Shown piece after piece: positions 33,943 to 45,488 of a stretch of DNA of 64,000 nt. The stretch's first letter is position 1, and every line of letters starts with the position of its first letter. The notes beneath the pieces were generated by a model. That model did no database searches. It had not been told where the DNA came from and worked only from the letters and a program-made list of their open reading frames with translations. Where the stretch lies: positions 20,899,001-20,963,000 of the forward strand of contig OX419756.1 in the NCBI GenBank assembly GCA_948567375.1, read 5' to 3'. A program made the position numbers and the translations under genes. Source of the DNA: Lunularia cruciata (Eukaryota > Streptophyta > Marchantiopsida > Lunulariales > Lunulariaceae).

Positions 33943-34185
33943 GGAATGGGATGGATGGAATTTATGGACCACCAAACCATTGGGACTGTTGTATCTGTGT
34001 ACTACCTAAGCATCATTTTACATAGTTCATAATCTCACACTTTAGGTTACTTTTTTTGAATGTGATCATCTTGTCCAAAGAACCCTTGGTACTTCTGATT
34101 ATAACTTATGAAGAATGGTGGACGTGTGTTGCATCTATGTGTTAATAAATTAGACAAATGGGAGTAGTGTGATAGAGTAGTAGCA

Positions 34186-34330
34186 ATGGCGGCAACACCT
34201 AAGGTTATCATTGCTATGCAATAAAAAATTGAGCACCTTACTCAATTGTTGGACGAACAAGATGTTGTGTGAACAAGATGTTGTGTGAACAAGATGTTGT
34301 GTGAACAAGATGTTGTGTGTATATACATCA
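34186..34330 (+). pseudogene. A3 gag, first part (split by the 17-kb insertion)
   Basis: ATG at 34,186 in the family context, giving MAATPKVIIAMQ, a stop, then KIEHLTQLLDEQDVV. A1 has MVAIPDVILAMQ at the same place. The frame runs into a 16-bp tandem repeat and is then interrupted; gag continues at 51,567. In A1 the corresponding sequence is continuous. Confidence 0.75.
34255..34318. repeat. Four perfect 16-bp tandem copies
   Basis: GAACAAGATGTTGTGT occurs four times without a mismatch (34,255, 34,271, 34,287, 34,303). Perfect identity in an otherwise decayed region points to a recent expansion. It sits at the left edge of the inserted 17-kb element, inside A3 gag. Confidence 0.97.
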
Positions 34331-34934
34331 CTACACAACATACATCACTGTCAACATCATACACTATAGAAGCACAACTCACACATAAGTTATACATAGA
34401 CTCTAAAGTACCACAATCAATCAGATTGTTTCCAACTCTCAAATCAACTCAACTCAGATCAGTACTTGATCTATCACTCTATAAACTACCAAAAATTGGG
34501 CACTGATTACATCAAACCACACCCACTCTAGCTAAGAGAATCCAAGTAACGCTTGCCGGTCTCTGTCCACCATAGCCAAGAACTTAGAGGCTCAACATCA
34601 GAGAAGTGAGCTCTCTGGAGTTGCACTTTGAAAGTATACCCCTGGACTCAAGCTAGGTCTGAAACCCTAATGGTCCTACTGATGGCACACTCGATAGTGC
34701 AAATAATGCAAAGTGATGGTGGGCCCCACCATGAAGATAGTACTCCGAACACAAAATCTGACCGTTGGAAAGTAGTATATGGGAAATTGCTAAAATAAAT
34801 CTAATTGCTATCATTGCAACTCTAGTGTCCAAGCAATGTAGATGTGACACTACAAAACATACATCGATGTAAACATCATACACTATAGAAGCACAACTCA
34901 CACATAAATCATACATAGACTCTAAAGTGCCACA
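34331..34934 (-). mobile_element. 3' LTR of the methyltransferase/PHD element, with partial tandem second copy
   Basis: The core at 34,419-34,854 matches the LTR at 51,127-51,566 (AGATTGTTT-CAACTCTCAAATC at one end, GATGTGACA-TACA at the other). On both sides of the core is the same 80-95-bp sequence (ATCATACACTATAGAAGCAC and ACTCACACATAA), 519 bp apart. This means one LTR plus a truncated tandem repeat. A polypurine tract (minus strand GGGGGG, 34,939-34,944) precedes it, as expected for a 3' LTR. Confidence 0.75.
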
Positions 34935-35094
34935 ATTGCCCCCCTAGTTGGCAGTTAGGTCCCTTTAACCCTAGATAGCCATCTATTCCAAGTATATGGC
35001 CTACCCTATGATGGGCAAAGATCAGAAGGCCGGGTGCTATGGAGCCCCATTGAGTTTGCAATCTATACCATATAAAGAATGAACTAGCTATAAG

Positions 35095-36330
35095 TTAAGT
35101 ACATCTAGGACATAACCATTGTCCTTGAGGAACCATCGTGAGAAGAGGAGTCATACATACCATATGCCATCTTCTCAAACAACTATCACACACTAACATA
35201 GTAGCAACTCCACCAAAAGAGCCACATAACATACACCTCAAGCTTGCATGTACAAGTGCCAAGCTTGGGTCCATAGTACCATCAATGTTTGGGAGGTGGC
35301 ATAGCGCATAATTGAGCATATGATCCTTCCAAACAACACCATCATGTTCTAACACAAGGACTCTAGATGACAAAACCTCATGCACTCTCAAGATAACGCG
35401 GCTTGTCGAAACATCAAGTGTCGTCAGTGTTGTTTGTAGTAGATATACATAGTCTCTTGGATGAAATTGACGGATCAAGGCTCTATAACCTCTTCCTCAA
35501 ATGTAACATAGCATAAAGTATCTCTATGTTAAGCAATTGCCAATTTCTCAAAGGCCATTGGCATCACTCTCCAAAAGAGCTCTACCTATTGAGAACATAC
35601 TCTCATCCATACATCTGGGTCATCCAAGTCCAAAACTACAATAGCATCTCAAAAAATGGCTATAGGTAAATTTGGATCTTGTAAGGAGAGAAGGAAGTAA
35701 GGAGAGAAGGATGCTAAGGAGGCTTGTTGGCTAAAATGATAGCCCATGGCCAACCAAGGTAATTGGAGATCCCAATCTCCCAAGTGGCCTCTTTGCAAAC
35801 CATACTTTAGCAATCATCTCTTCATCATCTGAATCACTATCTACTAAGCCATCTGCTCAAGGTGATCTTGAGATGTAGTACTATGATCAATCAGAGCCTT
35901 GTCACACAAGACCTGAAACTCCTCCAAGAACTTTGTACCTTGATCAGTCAAAACCTCAGCTGGTGCACCAAAATGACTAGGAACTCGATCTTGGAACAAG
36001 CAAGCTGTCCCTTGACTAGACTAGTCAGGAAGTGCCACCAACTCAATCCACTTGAAGAAGTGCTTCCCATCACCAAAACATAGCAATGATGTCTCACCGT
36101 CAATAGTAAAGGTCCTACAAAGTCCAAACTCCAACAGTAACCCAATCCCATGATAGGTAATGGGTGTAATTGTGGCGTAGGAGCATTGAATGATGCTCTT
36201 ACTTGGTCACAAACCACACATTTGACAACAAACTACTAAACCTCGAGCAACATACCACACCACCAATAATGACTCTATAGTAAGCTATATGTACACTTTA
36301 CTCCAAAATGTCCTAGCTCCTCATGAGCAT
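35095..36330 (-). pseudogene. Integrase of the methyltransferase/PHD element, ending in a PHD finger
   Basis: Minus strand: an HHCC zinc-binding region (HAHEELGHFGVKC ... CVVCDQV, near 36,160-36,330), then the core with WSLDFVGPLLL (first Asp, near 36,090) and EVLTDQGTKFLEEF (second Asp, near 35,930). The third acidic site has decayed: the expected GLAER block reads as GLVDS or as stops. DWDLQLPWLAMGY follows near 35,760, then a C-terminal domain (RDYVYLLQTTLTT, 35,410-35,460) and the PHD finger. Integrase would insert element DNA into the genome. This copy is inactive. Confidence 0.82.
35101..35235 (-). other. PHD finger (C4HC3) at the integrase C-terminus
   Basis: Forty-five residues from the first to last ligand with the spacing C-x2-C-x11-C-x2-C-x4-H-x2-C-x14-C-x2-C. 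Visible pieces are CMLC, MLVCDSC, RRWHMVC and WLCPRC. The Trp two residues before the seventh ligand is present, as in classical PHD fingers. All eight zinc ligands are intact. PHD fingers commonly read the histone H3 tail. Here it occupies the place that a chromodomain takes in family A. Confidence 0.88.
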
Positions 36331-36340
36331 GACAAACAAA

Positions 36341-37802
36341 CTATGGTCTTTGAGATAGAAGTGGTACTACTTGCACTCTTCCATCCTCCCATACATGCAA
36401 ATGGTGTCTACCCTCCAATTTGAATTGTTTTGGCTTGCTGAAGGACATGATTTCTCTCCTTGCCCCAACTATGCCACCCACAACACCATTGCAAAGATAG
36501 TCCATCACTAAGACATCATCATGAATGTCTTGCTGAACTGTACCAATATCTTCACTCTCTAGATCTATGACCTCAATAACTCCTCCTACATGCAATGAGG
36601 GAGATACCACCAAAGCCTTAGAAAATATACATAGAAAGGCCAATGCATGCCAACCTAGCACCATCTCCTCATATGTCTCACTATGCCAACGTGCTCCAAT
36701 CTGATCCTGCTGGCTAGGACATGGGTTTCTACTCAACCCATTTGCATCACAGTTCACTACTCTAAGTTTGTGAACAATTGTGAAAATGTTCTCCGGTAAA
36801 ATCAGAGCCCATCGTGCAAGCTTCCTTGAAAGCTTGTTGGACTCCATCAACCACTTCAATGGCTGATGATCAGTGATGAGAGTGAAGGGGTTACCAAATA
36901 GGTAACATCAGAAATGTACTCTTTCCCAAATTGCTACCAAGCACTCTCCCTCATATGAACTATACTTTGCCTCCGTTGAATTGTTGGAGCAACTAGCATA
37001 GGTCACCACAAACTCCTTTCCCTCATCATGATGCTAGGTGAGCATTGCTCTAAGCCCCAACATACACCAATCAGTATGAACTTGAAATGGTTGTCCTTTG
37101 ATCGGTCTCTTCAAAATAGGAGCAAATGTCAACCTCTCCTTGAGCTCTACAAAAGCTCTCTCTTGCTCATCTTTCCAACACCACTCATGTGTAAGCTTGG
37201 TCAACTTCATCAAGGCCCTGGCAATGGCACTAAATCCTCTAACATAGCGGTGATAGAAGTTCACCAACCCAAGGAATGCTTGTACTTTGCTCACATCCGT
37301 AGGCCAAGGAATACGTGCAATAGCCTCCACCTTGGTCTGTTGAACACCAATTCCTCCAGGGTAGATAGTGTGACCCAAATACTCAACCTGGTCATGGAAG
37401 AACCTACACTTCCCAAGATGTAATTTGAGTCCATGAGATCTCAACCTCTCAAACACCTCCAACAAATATCTCTCATGCTCCTCCACAGTAGTGCTATAGA
37501 CCAAAATGTCATCAATATAGCACTAAAAAAAATCCAATCCGACTAGGATCCTATCCATGACCCTCTAGAACTCAGCAAGAGCATTTTTTAACCTAAATGG
37601 TAAGAACCTCTACTCATATAACACATCCTTGCTGTGAAGATCAATAGCCCAAAATGCTATCTTGGACTTGTCCTCCTCTCTGATTGGCAACTAATGATAT
37701 CCCGCTCAAAGGTCCAAAGTATTGAAGCCCTTTGCATGCCCAATTTCATCAAAAATCTCCTCAAGTATGGGCATAACATGCCTATCAGCCCTGGTCTATT
37801 GG
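36341..37802 (-). pseudogene. RT (second part) and RNase H of the methyltransferase/PHD element
   Basis: Starting at the insertion point (37,802) and reading minus across frames: ADRHVMPILEEIFDEIGHAK, the LPIREEDKSKIAFWA block, then the catalytic CYIDDILVYS (YIDD, near 37,500). GLKLHLGKCRFF, VEYLGHTI and VQAFLGLVNFYHRYVRGF follow (37,034-37,430). RNase H continues to 36,341, with FTIVHKLRVVNCDANGLSRN near 36,740. The front of RT is at 45,489-45,640, on the other side of the 7.7-kb insertion. Confidence 0.85.
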
Positions 37803-38399
37803 TGTCGTAGGGATTGTAAGGTCTTGAGATTGCACCAAGCACCTGGCTGCATGTGCTTAGGCTATCTTGTTTGTCTAAGACTTGGCAGTTCTTTTGTAGT
37901 CTGGCACTGGTTCCGTTCTCTGGATTTATGATAGTAGCTTCTCTTGGGAGATTGTCTGTTGCTGTTTTGGGTGCTGATCCTCGTCAATGAATACTTGCAT
38001 AGGCTTTAGGTTAAATTTTCCGGCTTGTTCTCTAGCTACTATTCCTGATTTGTCATTCTAGATTCTTTTCTTAGTCTGTTGTCATAGCAAAGACTAAGAA
38101 AAGACTACTCTTTTCTTAGTCAAAGACCTGACTCACTTCCGTGGACCGGACTGAGTGTCAAAGTTTAATTCTTTTCTTATCATTATTTGCTTATCTATTT
38201 TACATACACATTCATTCACAAGGAATGTCACTTCCATCACCGCACCGAGTTCTCAAAAAATTCAAAAATTCTTCAGGATGATCAAAACTCAGACTGAATA
38301 GTTTTGCATCAAGCACATTGTCTAATCAAGCCTATATAGAACAAGAAACATCTAGGTCTAACTCCTATCCCTTATAGCATTTAGCTTCTTGTCTGCAGG

Positions 38400-39480
38400 T
38401 CTCTGCATGACGTTCCAAGATTGCTGCTGGGCAGGTCCCCTTTGGTGATTCTCCCCTCCTGTCACTGCAAATTTGTACTATCGTCACCTCTAGCATTTTT
38501 CTCCTCAATCTCTTGCCATGCTCAGCCTGCAGATTTCTCTCAAAAAATTTCTTCCTCTCTTGTCACCTCCTCAGCAGAGCATTCTCTCCAAACATGTCAT
38601 GAATCCTAATGTCTCTCTTGATCTTGTCATAGTCTCCAGTCCAAATTCCTGATCAAATTTCTTCTTCTTGTCCTCCTGTCACAGTCCAAGTCCCTTGATA
38701 TTTTCCTCCTTAGTAGCACTTAGGCACATTCAAAATCCCTCACACTCCCTTGTGTTCCTTTGCAAGATTTCTTCCATGTCAACTCTTCAGCAAACCCTAC
38801 ATCCTCCTACAAAAAACCTCCTCTTGCTCCCAAGCTTTTCTCCTTTCTGACTTTCCAACCTAATCCTTTGAAGATCTGTCTACCTTTCACTAGTCCTTGT
38901 CATAGACCAGAGCAGAAGCCAACCTTTGAAAAGTCCTTTCTATTATGAATGTTCCTCCACTATTCCTCTCTTTCTGTTTAGACCTTCACTTTTAAAAATT
39001 TTGCACTGTCCTTGGAGAGAACTGTCTCCCTTCACTGCCCTGCTCTCCCAATCCTCTTGAAGCATGACTCTCTTAGTTCAGACTAGTTCAGCCTTTTCTC
39101 TCATGAAGCATAACTTTTCCCAGCTCAATCTAGTTCAACTTTTTCTCTCTCAAAGACTCTTCCTTGTAGCCTTTTTCCAAACCTCTTTTGGTTTCCTTGT
39201 TCTTCTGCCCAAAGCCTGTTGTCTTGAAGTTCTCCTTCTCTTCCACTCTCACTGCTTGCACACTCCTATTTCAAAATTCTTCTCATGCCCTCCAGCCAAA
39301 GCTCTCTTGAAAATTTTCCTAATTCCTCTGGTCCTCTCACAATTCTCAGATCTCTTGAACCCTTTTTTTCTTCTCCTGTCCTCCTATCACTTACTTGTCA
39401 CACCAAAACTCAAAACCTCTCTCCTTCCTACTCCTGTCCAGTGCCAGGCAAACCTAGTTCAAAAACCCTATGGTATCCAC
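38400..39480. other. Pyrimidine-rich left arm of element G
   Basis: Strongly CT-biased plus strand with recurring CTCTCCTC, CTTGTCAC and TCAGCAGAGC-like words, related in style to the right arm at 43,250-45,000. Open frames (for example 39,064-39,591) are by-products of the bias. Confidence 0.6.
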
Positions 39481-40365
39481 ATTTTTGTTTTTTTTCTAAT
39501 TATGAAGAAGAAGTGTATAGAAGAAGTTGAATTGCGCCTGTATGGCCAAAGAAGGCAAAGAAAAGTGTCCTCAAGTTGTAACCCAAGGTAAAGTGACTTC
39601 ATGGCAGGAGGCAAGGTACTCAGAACTGCCCTGTCAGCATACAACCCAAAGTAAGGAGACTTCATCTCGGGGGTGCTCAACCCAAGGCAAGGACAGTGTA
39701 ACAACTTTCCTTTGAGACAAGACATTCAAGAAGGTACCATTCAAAAACTGGCAGTCATATGCATGAAGGACATTTGATAGTGACATGAGCATGCAAGAGG
39801 TGTGATTTCTTGGTAGAAACTAAAAGTGAAGAAAGGTGGAGAAGGTGCGACTCTATAAAATTTGGGCTAAAGATGAAGCAATGACAAGCAATTTTCCATC
39901 GTCGTTAAGAAGTCATTTTGCAAGAGATCGTGGGAAGGGAAGTGTAGTCGTAGACATGTTGGTGTGTTGAGAGGAATTTGAGAGAGTTAATCCGGGAATC
40001 AATAGGAAGAATAGTCCCCAGCCTAGAGTAGAAGAGAGAAAGATGGGAGGTGGGAAGAAGAACTCTAAATTTGTAGTGAAAAATCATGCAATTTGGAGGT
40101 TAGATGTGATTGTGAGAATCAAAGTCCTGAGCAAGCTCGGATCACATTCTTAACATGGAACTGGAATGTTAGTTTTCTAGGTTTCATGACTGAGATCATC
40201 AAGAGTAAGTGTCTCAATGGTCCCAAAGAAGAAGGGAAGAGAGGAAACACGGCTTGATGGATAGAGTTGGATTGGAGATTAGTACTCGGGAGAGAGGCAA
40301 GCGTAGAGCATGGCACCACGTTCTTGGGGAAGGAGAAGTAGCCAAAGAAACCCAAGAAGTGAGGG

Positions 40366-42505
40366 ATGCTTTCTAAGCACACAAAGAATGGTTACAAGGT
40401 GGTCAAGAGGGGAATTGTAAGTGCTCTAATGGCAATCTTGAAGTCGAAGAGAATGACTTATGTGATGAAGCACCAAGCGGTGTTCTTCCAAAAGATTTTT
40501 GCATGCAAGCCAATAAATTGTGCAAAGTGTCTTCATCAGAGGACGAGACAAATGGTGTGGAATTTGCGAGACAAGTCTCTTCAACATTACATTGTGCCAT
40601 TTGCAGCCCATTTCTATATGGGGCTAAACTTGCTCAATGCAGCAGAGCAAAACAAGATGGTGTCCCATTTCCACCCCGACTTGCAAAGAGATGTCGATGC
40701 GGAGGACCAGCAATACATTCTTCAAATCAAGAGTAGCAATGAGTACTACAAGTAGACTAGGCAGAGTGTGCAAGTGAAGGTGAGCACTCTGAAGTTGAAG
40801 AAGATGAGTTGACAAGGAGAAGAAGAAGTAGTAGAGAAGGTGAGACCTTGGAAAGCTAGAAAGGTGAACCCGAGGAAAGAACTAGTAGTAATTGTGTTGT
40901 CGGATGAAGAGTCGGAAGGAGAGGTGGAGTGCAAGTCCAAAGACTTGGAGAAGGAGGAAGAACCCAAGTTTGCATTGTAGAGTGAGGACACAAGTAGTGA
41001 CAAGGATGATGGAGTGGAGATGCAGTCGGTACCCGAAGAGGAGGAAGCTAAGATGGAGACGGAGGAGAAACAAAACTCAAAACTAGAAGATGGAGTTCCA
41101 GAGCAAGAGGAAAAGAGAGTTACAATTCAGAGGGGAGTCCGTTCCAGACGTAGGGCAAAGTATGAAGTGGGGCAGAGTAAGGTAAGAGAAGTAGAGAGTG
41201 GAAGTTTGGGGAGCGACAAATCCATTCTTATAAGGCAATTGCGGCTAAGAAGGCAAGTATTGAGTGAGGAAGAGGTGAAGAAGGAGATAAGTCCGCAAGC
41301 CAAAGTAATTCCGAGTGAAGGAGTAGAGTATTTGCAGGAGATTGTGTGCCCGTTGTTAGTGAAGGTAGAACAAAAGAAGAAGGAGATGCAATAAAAGTGT
41401 CCGGAGGTGAAGATTGCAGGTGTTAGTTCAATTGGAAGAATAGAACTCGGAGTTCAAGAAGAGTATAATCCAAGGTGAGGAGGAAAGGGAAGTACTAAGA
41501 ATAGATGCAATAGTAAAGGATCAAGTAATCAAGAACTTGAAGAGAGAAGTGGGGAGTAGAGAGAGAATTATAGAGCAAAATGTCATAGCAAGAGGAAGAC
41601 AAGAAGTAGAGTATGAAATCTTGAAACAACAGTATGCTGATTTGAGATTAGAGATTATCCATGCTATGGCAAGGGTAGTAGAGAAGGAGCAAGAGCTCAA
41701 TAGAGTGATGGAGAGTGTAGAAGAGAAGAAGCGACTCTTGCAAAGGGAGTTGACAATGAGATATAGAGAGGAAGAGAGAGTAAGAGAGTTACTTCCCAAT
41801 CTGGAGGAGAAGATTGTGCAAAAAGAGAAGGAGAAGGAGATAATGAAAGCCAAGTTCAAAGCGGAATTGGCAATGTATAGAGAAGATTGGCTTGGAGATC
41901 AAGAATAGGAGAGAAGAATGAGATTGGAGCCATTGAAGGAGATAGTGACAAAGATGAACGCAATGTTGAGTACAAAAGCTGGCGTGCGAATTGAAGAGAC
42001 GAGACTACACGAGTTGAAGTTGTTGGTGCATGAGACTAGGAGGAGAAATGCAAAGGATAAAGATTTAAATGCTTTGCTTATCAGACTCAAAACTTGTGTA
42101 GATAGGAAGATATTGGAAGTAGAAGACAATATCAAAATTAGATTAGATTTAGTGAAATTAGAGATAGATAAACTTTGGAATGATGTAAGAGCAAAACCCA
42201 AAGTAGACAACATAGGAGTGCAAATGTCTTTGGAGTTACCATTGGAGATATAAGAGAAGAGTGGGTCGGGAGACAGAGAGTTACAAAGCAAACATGTGAC
42301 AAGAATTGTAGATCAAAGTGAAGAAGTAGTAGAATTAGTAGAGGAATTAGTAGTTGTGAAACTTGAGGATAGAGTAGCGTGTGAAGTTACTTCGGGATTG
42401 GAAGCCAAGGAAGAAGTGACATCGGATCGGAGTTGTAACAAAATTGAGATAAGAAGAGGCAAATATGAAGAGGTGCATTGTCATTTCGGATCTGTAGGTT
42501 TGTAG
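40366..42505 (+). pseudogene. Unrecognised protein of element G: conserved-looking N part, acidic middle, long coiled coil
   Basis: Plus-strand frames line up as one broken gene. 40,366-40,755 encodes a globular part (GIVSALMAILKSKRMTYVMK, QHYIVPFAAHFYMGLNLLNA). 40,860-41,394 is Glu/Lys-rich (EEEEAKMETEEKQNS, RGVRSRRRAKYEV). 41,440-41,908 and 41,918-42,253 are long heptad-rich helices (VEKEQELNRVMESVEEKKRL, LRIDAIVKDQVIKNLKREV). 42,296-42,505 is an acidic tail. Only a few stops break about 700 codons, so decay is mild compared with neighbours. I do not know the family; a Gag-like structural role in a non-autonomous element is possible. Confidence 0.55.
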
Positions 42506-43249
42506 AGTTGTTATAGAACGGTATAGTTGTTAGTAACTATTGTTTGCTTCACTATTTAAGAGTGGCATTTGCAGTTAAATGTTGTTCAATGCTCATAATT
42601 TCTAAGAATAGATAAAGCAAAGTGCTGTGGAGCAGTGCTCATCGCTTGTGCTTAATTTCGAGTATCAACATTGTGTCTATGTTTGTGAGTTTGTGGAGAA
42701 AATTGAAGTGCAAGTCAATGTGCTTGTTGGATGTTGGATCTATAGCCTTGATCTTTACTTTGATCCTAAGTGAAGTGCAATCAGAGCAATGCCTTGATAG
42801 ATCTAAGAGGAATTGCAGTGTTGGTAGTATTCTACATTTGTGAGTGTAGTGTAGTGTTGATGTGAAACAATTTTGATCGAGGAAGTTGTGCCTTCAATGG
42901 AGAGGTAGAACACAATTCTAAGGCAAAGTCATTTTGCAGTGAAGTGTTGTTTTTGGGAGAGCCTGAATCATCATAATCAAGATTGTTTGGAAAGATTTGA
43001 TGGAGTTGTGATTAAGGAGTGTCAACTCGTGACAAGACTACAAATCAATGCTTGTTACTCTCTTCCGGGTGTGGTTTCTACTTGAGAGACTAAAGACACA
43101 ACCAAGAAGAACTGAAGTGTTACTATTTGCTTTGTATTTGGAAATTTCTGACCTGTATATCTGCGGGAACAAACTTTACTTACCTGATTACCGCAAAAGT
43201 GATATTTACCAAGCTGTTACAAACCCTCATGTCACCTGTTACTGCTCAG

Positions 43250-43870
43250 AGAAAAGCAAAACCCTTCAAAATCTCTCTTTATCTCTCATTGCTCAGGGCA
43301 AAATCCTTTGAATTCTCCTTTTACCTCTCCTCTACTTCTTTTCTCTCCTCCTATCACTCAGCAGGGCAATTCCAAACCTTCACTCCAGTTCCTCTCAATG
43401 CTTAGGGCAAAAAATCTTAAAAAAATCTCCTTTTACCTCTCATTGCTCAGGGCAAAGCCCTCAAAGATCCTCCTCTCTCCTCAGCAAGCCAACTCTCCAG
43501 AACTTCACTCCAATTCCGATGTAACCAGAGCAACCCTAACTCAAAATTCTTTTCTCTCCTCTTGTCACTCAACAAGCTGAAACAAACCCTCCAGAATTAT
43601 CCTTCTCTCTTGCACTCCTGTCCAAGCCAAAGCAAAACCCAACTCAAAATTCCTTTCTCTCCTCAGCAAGCCAAATCTCCAAAACTTCACTCCAATTCTT
43701 GTCCAACCAGAGCAACCCTAACTCAAAATTCTTTTCTCTCCTCCTGTCACTCAGCAAGCTGAAACAAACCCTCCTGAATTTCTCCTTCTCTCTTGCACTC
43801 TTGTCCAAGCCAAAGCAAAACCCAACTCAAAATTCTTTCTCTCCTCTTGTCACGCAACAAGCTGAGCCAA
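43250..43870. repeat. Tandem repeats of about 183 bp in the right arm of element G
   Basis: CTCTCCTCAGCAAGCCAA starts units at 43,474 and 43,657, and a third partial unit follows near 43,840. Each unit contains CCAGAGCAACCCTAACTC and CAAGCTGAAACAAACCCTCC. Shorter related words precede it from 43,250. Confidence 0.88.
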
Positions 43871-44370
43871 ATCCCTCAAGGATTTCTCCTTAAGCCTATG
43901 TCCACTCAAAACCCTTACTGATTCTCCCTTGTAGCCAAGGCCTCCAAAAGCATTTTCAACTCTTTCCCTGGTCCTGTCAACTGCCCAAAGGCCTCTTGAA
44001 GCATTTCTTGCCACCTTCCTCTATCCTGTCACAACCAAAAAACCTTTCAAAGCATTTCTCTCTTCTTCCTCTAACCTATCATAGACCAAGCCAACAAAAC
44101 CCTAAAAAAACCTTCTCTTTTTCTCCTGTCCTATCACAAGCCACGACAAGCCCTTCAAAAATTTTCCCTTCACTCTCTTCATACAGTTAAGATCAAGCCA
44201 AACCCTCTCAACATTTCTCTCCTTGCTCCTGCACAGCCAAAGCCAGCCCTCAAAATTTCCCCTTCCTTCCTGTCCTGTCATAGGCCATGACACAAGCAAA
44301 GCCTTCAAAAATACTCTCCTACACTTCACTCCTCATGTCACAGACCAAGGCACCAACAAACTTCAAAAAT

Positions 44371-44840
44371 ACTCCTCCCTCTATCTCAAAGTCCAAGACC
44401 TAATCCTTCAAAAATTCCTCTCAGCTCCTTATTCTTCATCCAGTCCAGTTCAAGGCACCAGCAAAATTTGAAAATACTCCTCCCTCTATTTCACAATCTA
44501 GGACCTAATCCTTCAAAATTCCCCTCAGCTCTTCACTTTTCATCTTGTCCAGTTCAAGGCATCAGCAAACTTTGAAAGTACTCCTCCCTCTATTTCACAG
44601 TCTAGGACCTAATCCTTTGAAATTCCCCTCAGCTCTTTACTTTTCATCTTGTCCAATTCAAGGCATCAGCAAACTTCAAAAATACTCCTTCCTCTATTTC
44701 ACAGTCTAGGACCTAATCCTTTGAAAATCCCCTCAGCTCTTCACTTTTCATCCTGTCCAGTTCAAGGCATCAGCAAACTTAAAAAGTACTCCTCCCTCTA
44801 TTTCACAGTCCAAGACCTAATCCTTTGAAAATCTCCTTTT
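44371..44840. repeat. 104-bp tandem array in the right arm of element G
   Basis: Unit starts (ACTCCTCCCTCTAT) at 44,371, 44,475, 44,580, 44,684 and 44,788, so the period is 104-105 bp and about 4.5 copies are present. Every unit has GACCTAATCCTT and CAAGGCAYCAGCAAA. No coding potential is apparent. Confidence 0.93.
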
Positions 44841-45488
44841 TCCTCATTGCTTGGGGCAAAAGCCCTCAAAGATCCTCCTCTCTCCTCACTTCTTGTCACA
44901 AACCAGGCCAGCCAAAACTCAAAAAATCCCCTCTTCCTCCTATCCAGTCCTTAGTTTTCCTTCCTTCCTGTGACATGGTTCCCCTAGGATCTTCTAGCCA
45001 AACACTTCCTTAAACCCTTCCAAATATTCTCAAACCCCTGTGCCTTGTTAGAACCGCTACTAAAACAAAATGAAAACTCTTCAATCTTTTGTGTTCTTCT
45101 AGGCACTCTCCTTGAAGCAAGATAGTCCCAGGTTTGGCCATAAACAAGGTAACTCCTAGGCCCAATGAACCTAGTCATGGCCCATGTAATACAAGTCTAG
45201 GCACAAGTATTTGTAACACAGGGAAATTCCCGAGCCCATGAAAAGGAAAAAATAAAGAAAGAAAAAAGATTTAAAATTTTAAAATTTTGAATGGACTCCA
45301 GAGTTTATACACCTTTTTAGGAACCCTCTAGCCTACAAAAACATAAAAGGAATTACCGACTTCACCAAGGCATGAAGATGTTTGATCAAGCAGAAATGTA
45401 AATACATCCAAAGCTAATGTAATGCAAGAACTTAGCTCTCATACCAAACTGGCATTAATGACATGCGCAGATTCTTTTCTTGATGACA

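Larger units (their letters stand above)
37803..45488. mobile_element. 7.7-kb insertion inside the RT gene (element G), type unresolved
   Basis: Bounded by a 4-bp duplication TTGG (37,799-37,802 and 45,489-45,492). Dropping one copy rejoins the RT frame between its INQ and TRADRH segments without loss, so both ends are exact. Ends are TGTCGT...ATGACA, a 6-bp inverted repeat with one mismatch and TG...CA polarity as in LTR elements. I found no matching LTR pair, and no RT, integrase or transposase. A tRNA-iMet-like site (minus TTTGGTATGAGAGC, about 45,442-45,455) lies only about 35 bp inside the right end. It may be a large non-autonomous LTR derivative with lost or very diverged LTRs. Confidence 0.75.

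Noticed and set aside
39064-39591. 175-codon open frame on the plus strand
   Set aside because: Ser/Leu/Phe-rich translation of a pyrimidine-rich tract with no domain; bias explains the open frame.
43250-44840. CRISPR-like array
   Set aside because: Units are contiguous tandem repeats without unique spacers, in eukaryotic repeat DNA.
43048-45013. Overlapping Ser/Pro/Leu-rich frames resembling an extensin-like protein
   Set aside because: They arise from CT-rich tandem repeats, shift frame between units and lack a conserved peptide motif.
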